From Piper betle (taxonomy: Eukaryota > Streptophyta > Magnoliopsida > Piperales > Piperaceae): a stretch of 64,000 nt of DNA. The notes beneath the pieces were generated by a model, which saw only the letters and a list, made by a program, of their open reading frames with translations, did not search any database and was not told the DNA's origin. Shown in pieces: positions 1 to 11,886 of this stretch (positions within the stretch are counted from its first letter, which is position 1; every line of letters starts with the position of its first letter). The translations under genes and the position numbers were made by a program. The stretch lies in the NCBI GenBank assembly GCA_033002965.1, contig JAURVB010000705.1:186001-250000 (forward strand), written 5' to 3'.

Positions 1-1220
1 TTTACCATTTGTTTAAATTTTCCCAGTCAAAAGAAACCTTGCTCCAAATATTCTTAGCTCCAAATGGAATTCTGACACGTAAACTTAAAATGTAAAGCCA
101 CATTCATAAAGACAACATGATGAAAAGAGGCATAATTGTACCGCTAAAAGTGACAGACGGTAAGATCAATAAAATCAACACATGAAGATATAGACTTTCG
201 GGAACCTTTTTGCGTTGCATAATGATTAATCTTTACAAAAGTTCAGATGGCTTAAACACACCATCTATTCATTTGTTCACACACAGATGTGCGCATATTT
301 CTTCCCTCAAACATCATGAACAATAAACATATATGGAATCAAACAACTATCCATCCGGCATGCTCTCACGGTAGCATCTCACCACAAGAGTAAAGCGACG
401 GTGAAACAAACTACCCAAGGAATCAAATTTAAAAGGCAAGCCAACGCGAATTGCCAAAAAATGAGACATGGCAACGACCAGTCAACACGAAAATCGAAAC
501 AAAAACCAACGACTGATCATTTCATAGTGACACAACCTAGACCCCTGTCCAACTTCACAGAATCTATCAGACTATCACAGAATGCACTGACAATTGCAAA
601 GCTTTTTCCCGTCAAAAGCAACAATGAAGAGCGAATAAAACCCAAAAACCACTCATAAACAAGTAATCCTTCATAATGTAAAATCGAACCACCAAAAAAA
701 TAAAACTGGAATCGCAAACACTGAAATCACTCACTCCAACTGAGAACCCAACCAGCTGTCGCAACACTCAAGTTCCACCCACAAAAACAGCAATCAAGTA
801 TCAAATGACACCAAAAACCAAAACTCGTTCAAAAAGATAGACCAAAAAAATAAAAAAACAAAAGATTCCGACCCGACCAAGATGCCTCCAACATCACTCC
901 GACTCTGCTAGCACTGACGAAGGCAAAGCTTTTCCCAGCAAAAGCATCAACATTCACAAAATCAATCCATTAAAACACCTGGAAAACGCTAATCCCATCC
1001 ATATGAAAGATCAGAACCATCAAAAACACACACGCACACACACACACACACAAAACATACTCCAACACTCAAATCACACTCATTCCCACTGACCGCCCAA
1101 CCGTCTGCCTCAACACTCAAATTCCAACCCACCAAAATAGCAACCAAGCACCAGAATTCCACCAAAATCAAATCTCTTTTCACAAAATTCAATAAAAAAA
1201 CACAACGATTACCGAGACCG
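1..1220. repeat. AT-rich region with an imperfect tandem duplication of about 330 bp
   Basis: No coding exon is recognised here. Two diverged copies of one block follow each other, roughly 575-840 and 905-1195. Each has a segment resembling GCAAAGCTTTTCCC followed about 170-240 bp later by one resembling CAACACTCAAATTCCA. The second copy also holds a CA microsatellite near 1027-1052. The block may be leader or intron sequence of a minus-strand gene lying beyond the left edge, because a GC-rich stretch (1220-1500) sits just upstream on that strand. That link is inference. Confidence 0.45.
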
Positions 1221-1500
1221 AAAGACCGAAGCCGCCCCGAAAAAAAAACCGCCCCGACTCCACGACAGGAGTCGCTCTGCCGGCCATGAAACCCGGGCGG
1301 CTGCGGCGAGTCGCCGGAGTCCGCTGGCCGCACTGTGGATGTGGAGATGGCGGTGGCGCGGGAGGATGTCCTCGCCGGCGTTGGACAGAATGGACATCCA
1401 CAAGAAAGGAAATGAAATAAATAAATAAATCAAAAATGCGTGTAGCGGTTTTGGTTTGTTTTTGCTAGACTCGGCTCTTGCCACTGACATCGACGCCAAC
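1220..1500 (-). other. GC-rich stretch, possible first exon of a minus-strand gene
   Basis: This short GC-rich island sits in AT-rich surroundings. On the minus strand a reading frame of about 95 codons begins with ATG near 1493 and contains a hydrophobic stretch encoded by an AT-rich segment that could equally be an intron. No family is recognised. A TATA-like AAAATAAAAAG lies just upstream on the minus strand near 1520. It may be a 5' exon of a gene running off the left edge, or non-coding. Confidence 0.2.
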
Positions 1501-1519
1501 CGCGGCTGTCCGACTTGGC

Positions 1520-2560
1520 TTTTTATTTTATGGTGGACCAGGATCTTAGTCCGAGACCACGACCGATTAGCATCAATTTATTTATCGAGATAATTTGCTG
1601 CTGTTTTGTTACCTACTAGGACCATGGAACATTACAAGTTACAATGACAGACGCATTTGCCTGCCTGCATTGAAAATTAAGAAAATGAATGTTGTGTGAA
1701 GAATATAGGTATGTATGTATGTATACTTTGATAAATCTTTTTTAAAAACAGGTATGTATATATGTATATATAGCGCGCACATCAATAAAAAAAAGCTGGC
1801 TTGTCTTAAGTACTGCATGTTATCCATCCCCTTAAGATCTTATTATATATAAAGGTACAGGATAATCTTAATTACACTTGTGATACAACTGTATGATAGT
1901 ACCCCCTCGAGCCTCAAGTTTAGACCAAACAAGTGCTACCTAATTTATCTTTGCCTCACTGAATTAGATTATAAACACAAATAATTGAGTTTGAACTATA
2001 AGAACCCAACTAGGCTTAACATTACACTCAATTAGCACCCCTAGCTAGCTCACGTAGAATCCAGCACACCTCCCTCCTGGGTTGTGGAGGAGGCAATGGC
2101 AATTGGATGTTCCATGATTCCATTTCATAATTTGAGTGTGTGAGAAAAATTGTCTTGTTAAAAATAAAAGAATAAAATGACCCACAAAATATTAGATTTT
2201 TTTAAATCACTTAACCGACAAGACGTACTGCCTCCTCTCATTCATATTTATGGTCTCCGTTTTGTGTAACAAGGAACCAAAATGTAGACATCTTACATTT
2301 TTCTTTCAAAGAGGAAACATCATGTACGTTGAACCTTCTACTGCTTGGTGTCCGAAGAGTGGCCGGGTATTTTTCGGAACCCACCTCTTCAAGCCAAATC
2401 GGAGACGAGTAAATTTCTATTAGAGATAAGTACTTTTCACACAAGAACTGGAACAGCTCAACCGCATATCAAAGACCAACTGTTGCCTTCACAAACGAGT
2501 AGACTTCGAATCAATAATCTAAAACTAGAACGGCCAGTGCAATTACCAAGCCAGCTAGCG
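1520..2560. other. Intergenic, no gene recognised
   Basis: AT-rich sequence with short TATG and TA runs around 1710-1770. Open frames of 60-159 codons at 2238-2824 lack a convincing ATG start, codon bias or family resemblance. Part of 1840-2060 reads like a worn LTR on the minus strand, but I found no terminal structure to prove it. Confidence 0.3.
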
Positions 2561-2563
2561 CCG

Positions 2564-2645
2564 CTTTGGTTGGATGACAAATGCAGATATAAGAAAACTA
2601 GATTTAATAATGTAAGGAACTGCATTTGTCATCTAATCAGAATTG
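2564..2645. repeat. Short hairpin with perfect 14-bp arms
   Basis: The arms GATGACAAATGCAG (2572-2585) and CTGCATTTGTCATC (2620-2633) are perfect reverse complements. With mismatches allowed the pairing extends to about 20-22 bp. The loop is about 33 nt. The size suits a small MITE remnant or a short miRNA-like foldback. The arm read TTAGATGACAAATGCAGTTCC shares only its first nine bases with miR827, so I do not call it a known microRNA. Confidence 0.5.
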
Positions 2646-2699
2646 GTGAACATACTGTCAGGAAAGAGGTTATGATGTCAAAGCTTTTCCTATTTTCTA

Positions 2700-5318
2700 C
2701 CTCTCTCTTTCTCTCTCTTTTTTTGGGACCTTTTGAGAAGTTAAATAATCCTACTACTCAACCAAATGGTATGTTGTGGATCGATCAATGCATCAAGCTC
2801 TATAACTTTCTTCTTGCTTCTTAGGATCAGTAAATGACAATTAGCGTGCTCGGACATGCGACATCTATATTCTTGGTCATTAATTTATAACTACTTACAA
2901 ACTGGTGGATGACAATAAAAATAGCGTAGAAAATCTTACCAGCCGCAGGAAGTGAGCACATGAAGGACAAGGAGAAGGAGAATAACCATAACTGCTCTCC
3001 TCCTAAACCACCCAATAATTGATATTTTTTGCGGCGTTTTCTCCCTGCAAGAACAGGACCAAATTAGATGTCAAGCTTGATGGAGGACCCTTGGATGGAC
3101 CACTTCATTAACGGCCATTTGGTGACAACCACATAGAGAGATACCCAACAAGGATGATCTATCCGACCCCGTTGTAATCACTCTACATTGTACATCACGA
3201 GCTAGCTTGCCCTTTTCAATTCAATATATGAAGCTTCCTTCTAATGGGATCCTATGGGTTCAGAAGTGTTCACTGCACCGCCACCAATGTGCCTATCATG
3301 CATTGTACATATATGCTAGCTACAGGGTAAGGGAAGAAGAAGCACAAGAAGATTAGGTAGCTTCATCTCTCTTAATGGCCAATATTATAGCAGACAAATT
3401 AAAGATGGTCCAAGCTTGTATATCCACAGTGAACGCGTAGGTCCAACCAACAAGGAAGAGATACAAACCCACTCTATTATTTCAATCATCTATGATTCTC
3501 CGACGGCCAGGAGATTAAACGAAGGGATTGATCATTCATTTCTTTATGAATACATCAAATTCATGGGACTAACCTGTTCCCTTTCATATCATAAACGTGA
3601 GCTGGATAGCAATTCAAAGGGGTAGTTGACACTTAACACATGAGAGTAAGTATGAATTTGTAAGCTTTTTGTTTTTTATTTAATAGGGAGTTGCTAAGTT
3701 ATGTTGACCCAGTTGGTTCGTCATGACAACAAATTAAGTTCCACAAAGGGATTTCAATTCGTTTTCAACATTTTCAGAGCTTGTCTTTTTCTTTGCCTCC
3801 TACAACTTTGCTGAGACCAATTAAATCTCTCTGAAAACAATACTCCATAACTGCACTAGATAATATAAACTGCTTACAATTAGTATTTCCGATATATGAG
3901 GATATGAGTGTTAGTAATATTACTTGATCTAGGCATTAGAGATGGGGACTGTTTGTGTTTGTATTGTATTGTAGCCGACGCAGTTTCAGGGTATTTGATG
4001 GAAACCCGCCCATAGAATGTGATGAAAGAAATAGGATAGGGGCCATTGAGTATTTTAGAGTGCAGCATGCATGGTACTGTGGTGTACAAAAATTGGGAAG
4101 ACTCCAAAATACCGACTGACCTTCAATAGATTCGATGATGTTTTCAATAGGAAAAAAGATGCAGTGATGCTACACCAGTTTCTTGTCTCATTCCACTCGT
4201 GAGAGAAAGTGGGTATTGTTTTATCATTTACTGTCTATACAATTGTTGCGTGTTACCGGGTTACAGCACCTATGATGAATTGTTTGCTGTGCATAAGTTG
4301 GAGGTGGTGACGAAAGGAATTGATCCTTCACTCTTCTTGTAGTGTTGGAAGATCTGAATGGAGGCAATATTATAATCCCACAAGCTGGTTACTTTTGGAT
4401 GTACTGCGTGATTGATGGGTAAAACTGGGTTCGGGAAGAACTAATATACACTTCATGCGATAGGTTGCATCAGGTTTAGAGAAGACTCCTCTTAGACACA
4501 TTATAAGATCTCCGTTGTAAACCTTGATTTGGTCTTCTTGCCTTTTTCTTTTAATTTAAACTTTTTAGCAAAGTAAGGATGGATATGTATATGCTTCGTC
4601 ATATATATGAGTCGTGTCACGAAATTGGGCCATTTAACAGAGAAACAAATAAAAAATAAAACTATAATAAGAGGGGACATAGAACTAAGGAAAGGTTTGT
4701 TAGAACTATAATAAGAGGGGACACTGATGGGCCAAAAAAATACACTCTCTTTCGAGCCAAACCAATCATGATTTTCACGATTATAATATCGGCAAATAAA
4801 ATAAATTGCCAACCAAACGACACATTCAACCTAACAAAAAAAACATAAGTTTTATAAAATCAAACGAGAAAAATTATATATAAAATCGAGTTTTGCATCT
4901 ACACAAGTATTGTGTTGGGATTTGAATGTGCCTTTGTTACAGAATTTTATTTAGGCCCATTATGATAGTAAGTTTGGCGAAGATAAGCCCATCAGGAGTG
5001 TTGGGTTTTGGTTGCTCAGAATTAGGTTGTGAGGTGATCAGGCCCATCAGTGTTTGGAGTCTATTATCTAGTGTTTCTTACAAGCAGTCGTAACAATATG
5101 ATTCACATATTGAAGGAGTCTGTCAATCTTTTTATACGGTTTAAAATCTCTCTTAATATATTATAATAATAATAATTATTATTATTTAATAAAGGGGATT
5201 CAAAATTTTAGTTTTAAAATAAAAGTTGGATATTTGACAAGTACAATAAAAAAAAGATTATAATAGTCTATTTCACATCATCTCTTTCTCTAGAATTGGA
5301 GTTTATCTCCATCATACA
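2700..5318. other. Intergenic, no gene established
   Basis: AT-rich sequence without a recognisable gene. On the minus strand, 2947-3045 is bounded by exon-like splice signals (TTGCAG before it, GTAAGATTTT after it) and carries a hydrophobic frame, but no partner exons were found. A 20-bp sequence resembling AACTATAATAAGAGGGGACA occurs twice at about 4660 and 4704. Region 5160-5190 is a TAA/TTA run. Confidence 0.3.
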
Positions 5319-5650
5319 TCTTGACTAGTTTGGATATATAAAATCAACTTAATGCCTAATTTTATGAATTTTTCTTAACTACTTAAACATATATTATTTC
5401 ATTTATTAGTTTTTCAATTGTATGACCTGCCATGAAACACAATGAATTTGTTGATTTGTCAATTGCCCTCTCAGATCAGGACCTTCATTTCCCAGGAGGT
5501 ATTGAGTGCGATTCTAAAGCATTGTTGTAAAAATTGGTTTGAACCAGTTCAATAAGATATATTCTATTAAGCCGTTAGAATCTTACTAAAAAAAACATAT
5601 CTAGATTGAATCAGTAAAATCTGTCTTTGAATCTATTGATTCAAACTGAA
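5319..5650 (+). repeat. Dispersed repeat, copy 1 (partner at 11887-12210)
   Basis: About 330 bp starting TCTTGACTAGTTTGGATATA match the segment starting at 11887 in the same order and orientation, with substitutions and small indels. Shared landmarks include a GTTTTTCAATTGTATGACCT block and a TTGTCAATTGCCCTCTCAG block. No coding sequence is seen. It is either a worn transposon or an old local duplication. Confidence 0.7.
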
Positions 5651-5719
5651 TATAATTGTTCATTTCGCAAACTATGAAATGTAATTGTTTAGATATGCTC
5701 GTGTGATATTGGAATCATG

Positions 5720-6080
5720 CCATAGTGCTTGTTCGGGTGCGGGTTCGTCCGTTGGTGCGGGTTAGAGTGTTCCCGCGTCGGGTTAGAAGGGTTCGGTGGG
5801 ACCGAGGCGCCCTTGCCGCGCAAAGAGACAGCGGGATGAGACTAAAGAGTCACAAGTATCCAATAACACTTAGACAATTCTTATGCACTCGGTGGGATGA
5901 CCATTTCCAATCCTAATTATTCATTTCCATAAACATATCATGCTTGAATGCATGAAAATTGCAACTGCAATGCTGCTTCAACTTCAGCAGGGAAAGATTG
6001 TCTTCCTCCTCTGGATTGCAATAACTCCTTCAAGGCGTCTCCTTCAATTGTAGCAAACCTTCATCTTCAAATGCAGCGTC
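5720..6080. other. Spacer between dispersed repeat and minisatellite
   Basis: GC-rich direct-repeat-like text (GGTGCGGGTT, twice) at 5736-5765 is followed by ordinary sequence that grades into the minisatellite. No gene is recognised. Confidence 0.3.
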
Positions 6081-6720
6081 CTCATCAAAAGCATGCTGGA
6101 GCAGCGTTCTTTCCAATCAGCAGCAGCAAGGTTGGCATCTCATCCTTCTTCTAACCGCAACATCGACCTTCAATGGCGTCCTTAATTGCAGCAGGGTGGA
6201 TTTCAGCAACTCCTTCTTCAATCCAGCAAACATGGGTGTCCTCCTCCTAGCAACAACATCAACCTTCAATGGCGACCTTAATTGCAGCAGGGTGGATTTC
6301 AGCAACTCCTTCTTCAATCCAGCAAACATGGGTGTCCTCTTCCTAGCAGCAACATCAACCTTCAATGGGACCTTAATTGCAGCAGGGTGGATTTCAGCAA
6401 CTCCTTTAATCAGCAAGCATGGGTGTCCTCCTCCTAGCAGCAACATCAACCTTCAATGGCGACCTTAATTGCAGCAGGGTGGATTTCAGCAACTCCTTTA
6501 ATCAGCAAGACATCGACATGACATTTCCTTCCCCTTGCTTCTTCTCCAATAGCAGCAACAAGCAAGGATGTAGGAGTAGGGCGTCCTCCTCCTAACAGCA
6601 GCAGCCTGGGCGTGGAACACCGTCTTCCAGCCCCCTTTCCTCTTTCAACCTGCAATGGCGTCCTTCTCCTAGCAGCAGGGTGTATTTCAGCAACTCCTTC
6701 TTCAATTCAGCAACAGCAAG
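6080..6720 (+). repeat. Minisatellite, unit about 96 bp
   Basis: Units beginning TTCAATGG start at 6169, 6265, 6361 and 6452, with spacing of 96, 96 and 91 bp. Further partial copies run to about 6720. Each unit contains GCAGCAGGGTGGATTTCAGC, and most also carry AACATGGGTGTCCTC. The frames open on both strands are a by-product of the repeat, because the unit of 96 is divisible by three. Confidence 0.85.
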
Positions 6721-6867
6721 GCAAGGTCTCCAGTAACAAGACAGAGTCTTCTACTTCGTCAAGTGGCTCCTTCTTTAAGTAGTAATGCATGACATCTCTT
6801 TCTTCTAGCCTCCATTGCAGCCAGATCCCCCTTGTAGCAGCAACAGGCGTCCTCCTTTATAGCAAGT

Positions 6868-6990
6868 AACAACAACTTCGTCTTCCTCCACTTCGTCTTC
6901 TTCAATGGCAGCAATGACTTCGTCTTCCTCCACTTCGTCTTCTTCAATGGCAGCAATGACTTCGTCTTCTTCAATCTCGTGGACCCCTTT
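6868..6990 (+). repeat. Short tandem repeat rich in CTTCGTCTTC
   Basis: A unit of about 53 bp, CTTCGTCTTC-CTCCACTTCG followed by TTCTTCAATGGCAGCAATGA, is repeated with a third shortened copy. It continues the purine/pyrimidine-biased texture of the neighbouring minisatellite. No gene is inferred. Confidence 0.7.
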
Positions 6991-7089
6991 TCCTCCTTCC
7001 GAATAAATCTCACGTATCTTATTTCTATTAAATTAGGCATAACCACGGGTTCAACCACGACTGGCTGGGTTAACCGTCATGATTGAGCC

Positions 7090-8293
7090 GAGGGGTGCGG
7101 TGAAAAGTTTGGACGAACAGTGCCCTTACATACTAAACAATGATCACAAATATAAAAAACAAAGTGAGGCACAAGAGATTTTTACATGGTACTGTGGGAT
7201 TAAATGTGATTTCTCAAGTCATTATGGTGGGTTTTATTCACAATCCACTATTTGATAGACTTTGATATAAAAATACCTACAAGTGAGCCTTAAATGCACA
7301 CCCGAATTTGGATGCCCCGGTTCTGCTTCAGTTTTTTCTAGTCCCCAAATAATAAAACAGACTTCACGATGCATCCATAACTCGAAAAATAGTGGGGTAC
7401 AATCAGAGTAAGGGAAGGACGTGAAATAAATCATGAAAGATTAGCTGGACCGGACTGGGTTGGTTTGGCTCGGGCCATTTCAGAAAATAACTGGATCCGG
7501 CTCTGGTTAGCGGGCTGGACTGGGTGGCGTGCGCAGGTTTACGACCAGAACTGGGTGCGCCGGTGAAAAAATGTGTGGAGTGCGCCAACTGCACAGACTT
7601 ATCGTGACGGATGACGGACACTGTCACGGGCTGCGGCCAACGATCAGATTGGCGGACACTGTTAGTAGGCGCGGGTAGCCGGATCTGACCAGGTAGATCG
7701 TCGCGGTCATGCCATGCGGGCACGACAGACCCGCCTAAGGAGGGTGCAACGCCGGCTGGGTGGAGGGTTCCGGCGACGGAGAATGCAGCGATGACGGGTC
7801 CGGGAGACCATCCAGAATGGAATTTCTCTGAGAATGGAGTCAATAAAAGGCGTCTTTTTGGTCTTCGGTGACTCCCTAGGGCCGGAAAATGGAGATAACG
7901 GCGGCGAAGATAGGGGTATCACCGGAACTTTGATAGCTTTTCCCGGTGACGGTGAGTGCGGGAGGCAGCAGAAATCGGTCGTTCCTTCTAAAATATAGAA
8001 ATTTATACTGATATGACGTCTCGTAATGGCCGGCCTTAACCCTGGTTGGCCGGACGGCGACGAAGATTTTTTGACGAAGGAGGGCTTCGATGGAGTCAGG
8101 TCAAGGTCTGGAGATGAATAAGGAAGCACTGGATTGACGAAAGTGGTCTTTTCCTGGTCTGGGACGACCGGAGTTGGCGGAAAAAGTAGCCAGAAAGTTG
8201 GACGCCGAACCTGCAAAACAGAGATATGTTATCTTCTCCTTCGTCGCCGACGGGTTTGGGCAGGGCTTTGTCCCACGGCGTGGCTTCGACGGA
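7090..8293. other. GC-richer unassigned region
   Basis: This stretch is richer in GC than its surroundings and has long frames on both strands (for example 7403-8216 minus). They start at TTG or have no proper start, overlap one another and match no family I know. The texture is that of a retroelement leader or LTR, but no TG...CA ends, primer-binding site or protease/polymerase motif was seen. Confidence 0.3.
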
Positions 8294-8779
8294 GGCAGGG
8301 AACGACTAAGAACAGAGAGGGGTCTTCAGTCTTCACGCCGGCTGGTCTTCTTCTTCCTCGGTGGCCGGTCTTCTACTCCGCGGCTTCTCTTCATACTCCT
8401 CTGGTCCTTGTTCTTCCCCCTCATGTTCAGAATTTTTTGAGGAGAAAGAGGGTAAGGCAGGGAACGACTAAGAACAGAGAGGGGTCTTCAGTCTTCACGC
8501 CGGCTGGTCTTCTTCTTCCTCGGTGGCCGGTCTTCTACTCCGCGGCTTCTCTTCATACTCCTCTGGTCCTTGTTCTTCCCCCTCATGTTCAGAATTTTTT
8601 GAGGAGAAAGAGGGTAAGGCAGGGAACGACTAAGAACAGAGAGGGGTCTTCAGTCTTCACGCCGGCTGGTCTTCTTCTTCCTCGGTGGCCGGTCTTCTAC
8701 TCCGCGGCTTCTCTTCATACTCCTCTGGTCCTTGTTCTTCCCCCTCATGTTCAGAATTTTTTGAGGAGAAAGAGGGTAT
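8294..8779 (+). repeat. Perfect 162-bp tandem repeat, three copies
   Basis: Copies start at 8294, 8456 and 8618 with GGCAGGGAACGACTAAGAAC and look identical by eye to the end of the third at 8779. The unit is 54 codons long, so a frame stays open across all three (8134-8841). That frame begins at TTG, not ATG, and the peptide is unrecognised, so I treat this as a repeat and not a gene. A TATATATA follows at once (8778-8786). Confidence 0.95.
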
Positions 8780-8896
8780 ATATAGAGCATGGGAGGCTTG
8801 CTAGAAAAATCTGGAATCACTTATTGAAAAAGAGGTGGTGAGGAAGACGAGGTCAGCTCTCCTACCTAACTTCTCTCAACTCTCCCGTACGTGGCA

Positions 8897-11842
8897 TGTA
8901 ACACCCTAAATCCGGTTCACGCTCGTGAACCGAACCGGCATGTTACAGGCCCCGGTTAGGTCGGCTAACCCGAACCTAACTCATGTGGATCCAATCTCGA
9001 CGTCTTAAGATGAAGATACGATCCATCATGAATGAATAAATACGCAAAATCCTAACATGGTACTACATGAATGACAAGCAATTCAAAATACACACCAATA
9101 CAGTTACGATCAAAATTTTGAAATAAAACAAACAGGGTCTCCCCTAAAAGTGCGATTAGGGTCCACCCTGTCAAAATAATATATACAAGTATATAAGCAT
9201 ATATCAACAATTTCATTACACACAATCTGATATACTATAAGCTCATTCTGGAACTTGGGTCCTAACCCATCATACTTTTGCTGCGCTACTGTGATCATCT
9301 CATTTCGTATCATTATCATGCCTCAAACATTTAATCATAGCATGTTTATTAAATAACATCATAAACAAAACATAAAACATTCAATCACCCAATATGTGTG
9401 TGCAGAAGACCTTATTGCTCCTCCGTCCCGGCCGGCACATCCATCTCGTGCTCATCACCTACATATATATAAGAAAAACGTCAGTAACAAGCGTTACTGG
9501 TCCGAAAAGAAAATAACTATAGACAAACTGGCTATGAGAGCAAACTCTCATATGAAAGAAAACTATATACTTCCTCAAGAACACTCTGAAGGGCACTACT
9601 GAGGAGCCATTGGGCTGCAGACCCGGTAGCATCCCGAACTTACTGCTCTGCTGCTGGTACTGTGCTACTCTCAGCACTTCTTTTTCAGTACTTCTCGTGA
9701 AACTTTATCCTAAGCCCTCTCCTTACCTCCATATTTCTCCTGGCCTTGAGCACGAAGGCCGAGTACTCTCAGGCAGTCGCCTTTAGTACCCTTTGAACCA
9801 CAAGTCCGGACATGCGCTGTACTAAACAGTACCCGTAAACCTCCACGTTCTCCGGGTGTGAGGAACTCAAACGCGGAGTTGTCAGGATCCCTCGGGAATG
9901 GAACAGTCCGCTGGCACTAATCCAGAGCCCGCTTTGACTGTCACGACATCCTCTGCATGGTACGTGCAGTCGATTTCTCCATCCCTCGTCTCACTGAAAA
10001 CACGAAAACTACATATATATAGGGCTGGGTAGGGATTTATATAATAGGCCCGAAGGCAACTTGTGGTGGATCTTGATTTCGAAATCATCCTCGAGGGATC
10101 TCATCCTCGAGGGATTATTAATCCGGAAAATGTTCGGTTAAATGGCCCGAGTTAAGTGGGATCCGATAAAACGCCACTTAACCCGTCCTGCAGGCAATAA
10201 ATTAAACATACAATAGAAAGAGTAAATCAGAGACGAGTCCTAAACGGACCTGGTAGAAGCTCCAAGCGTGTCATCGCGCCTAGGCGGCGAGCTCCTATTC
10301 CGTACCTACACATCAAAACTAAATACTAACGCCCGCTAACTAAATGATGCATCAACTCAACACAATTAAACACAAAATAATCAATCATCAAATAACCATA
10401 AATATGAAAATAACTCTAACTCATCCTATTTAGGACAATTTTATTGTATTTTTCCTAAGTTACATCATACACAATTATCATGCTCAATTTACTTACTTCA
10501 TTAAACCACTTAACCTCCATAAACTATCAATCACATCATGTAATTTATCACTTCATTTGTAATTAAGCATTAATCACATCAATAATTAGTCCTAGCATGC
10601 TGTGCTAACAATAATCAATTTTAAATAAATCAATCGGAGGTAATTATACCTCACATCGTCGGCAATCGGCGACGGCTAGGGTTCCGTCGCGCGTCTCGGA
10701 GCTCAAATTTGGCGCTCATCGGCGTCCGAAGCTCGATCGGGCTCCACTGGGTGAGCCCCGCGGAAGATCCGGTGAATTCTGACGAATCCCAGAAATTCCA
10801 ATTTTCCGGCGGTTTTCCGGCAGCGGCTTGCGGTTTTCCGGCGACTTCCGGTGGTTTTCCGGCAACAATCGCCGGCGGCGTCTACTGGTCGGAAAGGGGT
10901 CGTGTTGGGTACCCTCGGAACCGGCTCGGCGACCCCGACTCATCTACGAGGTCGACGCGGCCAACGGAGGTGGTGGCTCGCCGGAAAACGGCAAAAACAG
11001 GGCCGGCGGCGATGGGTCGCTAAATCCGGCCGGCCAGGGCGGCGATGGCCTCCGCTCCGGTCGGGAAAGGCAGCTGGAGGGCTCGAGGACGTCGAGCCGA
11101 CCGACCTGATCGTGGTGGCGACGGTCGGCGGCGGCGTGAATCGGACGAAGCGCAACGCGGCGCGCATCACCGCGGTGGCTTCCTTGCGTCGCGGCGGTCC
11201 GATCGGTGGCCGGGCCTGGTCGGGGTGGCACGGCGACGCCGTGGCCGGGCTGGGCGGCGTCGATCGACGGCCGGGCGGGGTCGACCGTGGCGGCGGTGGC
11301 GCGCGAACAGGGGCGGCGCGGCAGCTAGGGTTTGGGCGTGGGGGAGGAAAGGTCGGGGGTGGAGAAGAGATGGTTGAGTGGCAATTTCGTAAATATTACT
11401 TGACTCGTCTCCGGCTCGAGTCAAGTATAATAACTAAGTCGTATTAAATCCTAAAAAAATTCATAAAAATCGGGAAAAAATCCCGTAAAATCAAACAACA
11501 CCACAACATTATAATGATATGCTCTATGACTAACAACCCACCCAGACTGCCCGAACGCGTCCTAACGCGGTAAACGGCCTAATACTAATTCTACGATCCA
11601 CTATATATAAAAATAATAAAAAAAATGACTGGCATACTCTCATATATCTGATAACTCATTCTGTTCTGCTGTGTTCATGACGTTATCATCATATACTTGG
11701 GTACGCATGACCCTCATAGCTCATACACGCGACTGGCATCGGCTCGGTACACGTGTCCTGAAACTGACTCAACTCGAAAAAAATAACGGTCGACCCGACC
11801 GGTTCTGAATATAAAACCCTAACTCGAATCGTGGGTTTTACA
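8897..11842 (-). mobile_element. Solo LTR, about 2.95 kb (family A)
   Basis: The left end reads TGTAACACCC and the right end GGGTTTTACA, giving TG...CA termini. Flanking pentamers are TGGCA (8892-8896) and TGGCC (11843-11847), a 5-bp target-site duplication with one mismatch. The element matches the copy at 37681-40521 in the opposite orientation, including the block GGAGCTTCTACCAGG and a TATA core near 10010-10022. There is no gag or pol, so it is a solo LTR. The termini resemble those of Tekay/Del-type Ty3-gypsy LTRs, but that assignment is from memory. Part 10640-11400 is strongly GC-rich; the frames in it overlap on both strands and are not credible genes. Confidence 0.85.
9990..10035 (-). 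promoter_or_regulatory. Probable LTR promoter core
   Basis: On the minus strand CCTATATATATGTAG is followed by TTTTCGTGTTTTCAGTGAGA. The same core, TATATGTATAGTTTTCGCG, is kept in the copy at about 39373-39400. Conservation of a TATA box between two solo LTRs suggests the retrotransposon promoter. Confidence 0.45.
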
Positions 11843-11886
11843 TGGCCTAACTCTTACTAAGAATGGCAGCTTATCCCAATCACACC

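Noticed and set aside
2620..2640. miR827 call for the hairpin arm
   Set aside because: Only the first nine bases match miR827; the rest differs and the partner arm is not miR827-like.
7403..8216. Minus-strand frames of 146 and 169 codons
   Set aside because: No proper start or known family; they overlap in different frames.
8134..8841. 235-codon frame as a gene
   Set aside because: It starts at TTG and exists mainly because the 162-bp repeat is divisible by three.
10709..11447. Frames of 75-198 codons on both strands
   Set aside because: They lie in the GC-rich part of a solo LTR, overlap each other on both strands and have low-complexity Arg/Gly/Pro composition.
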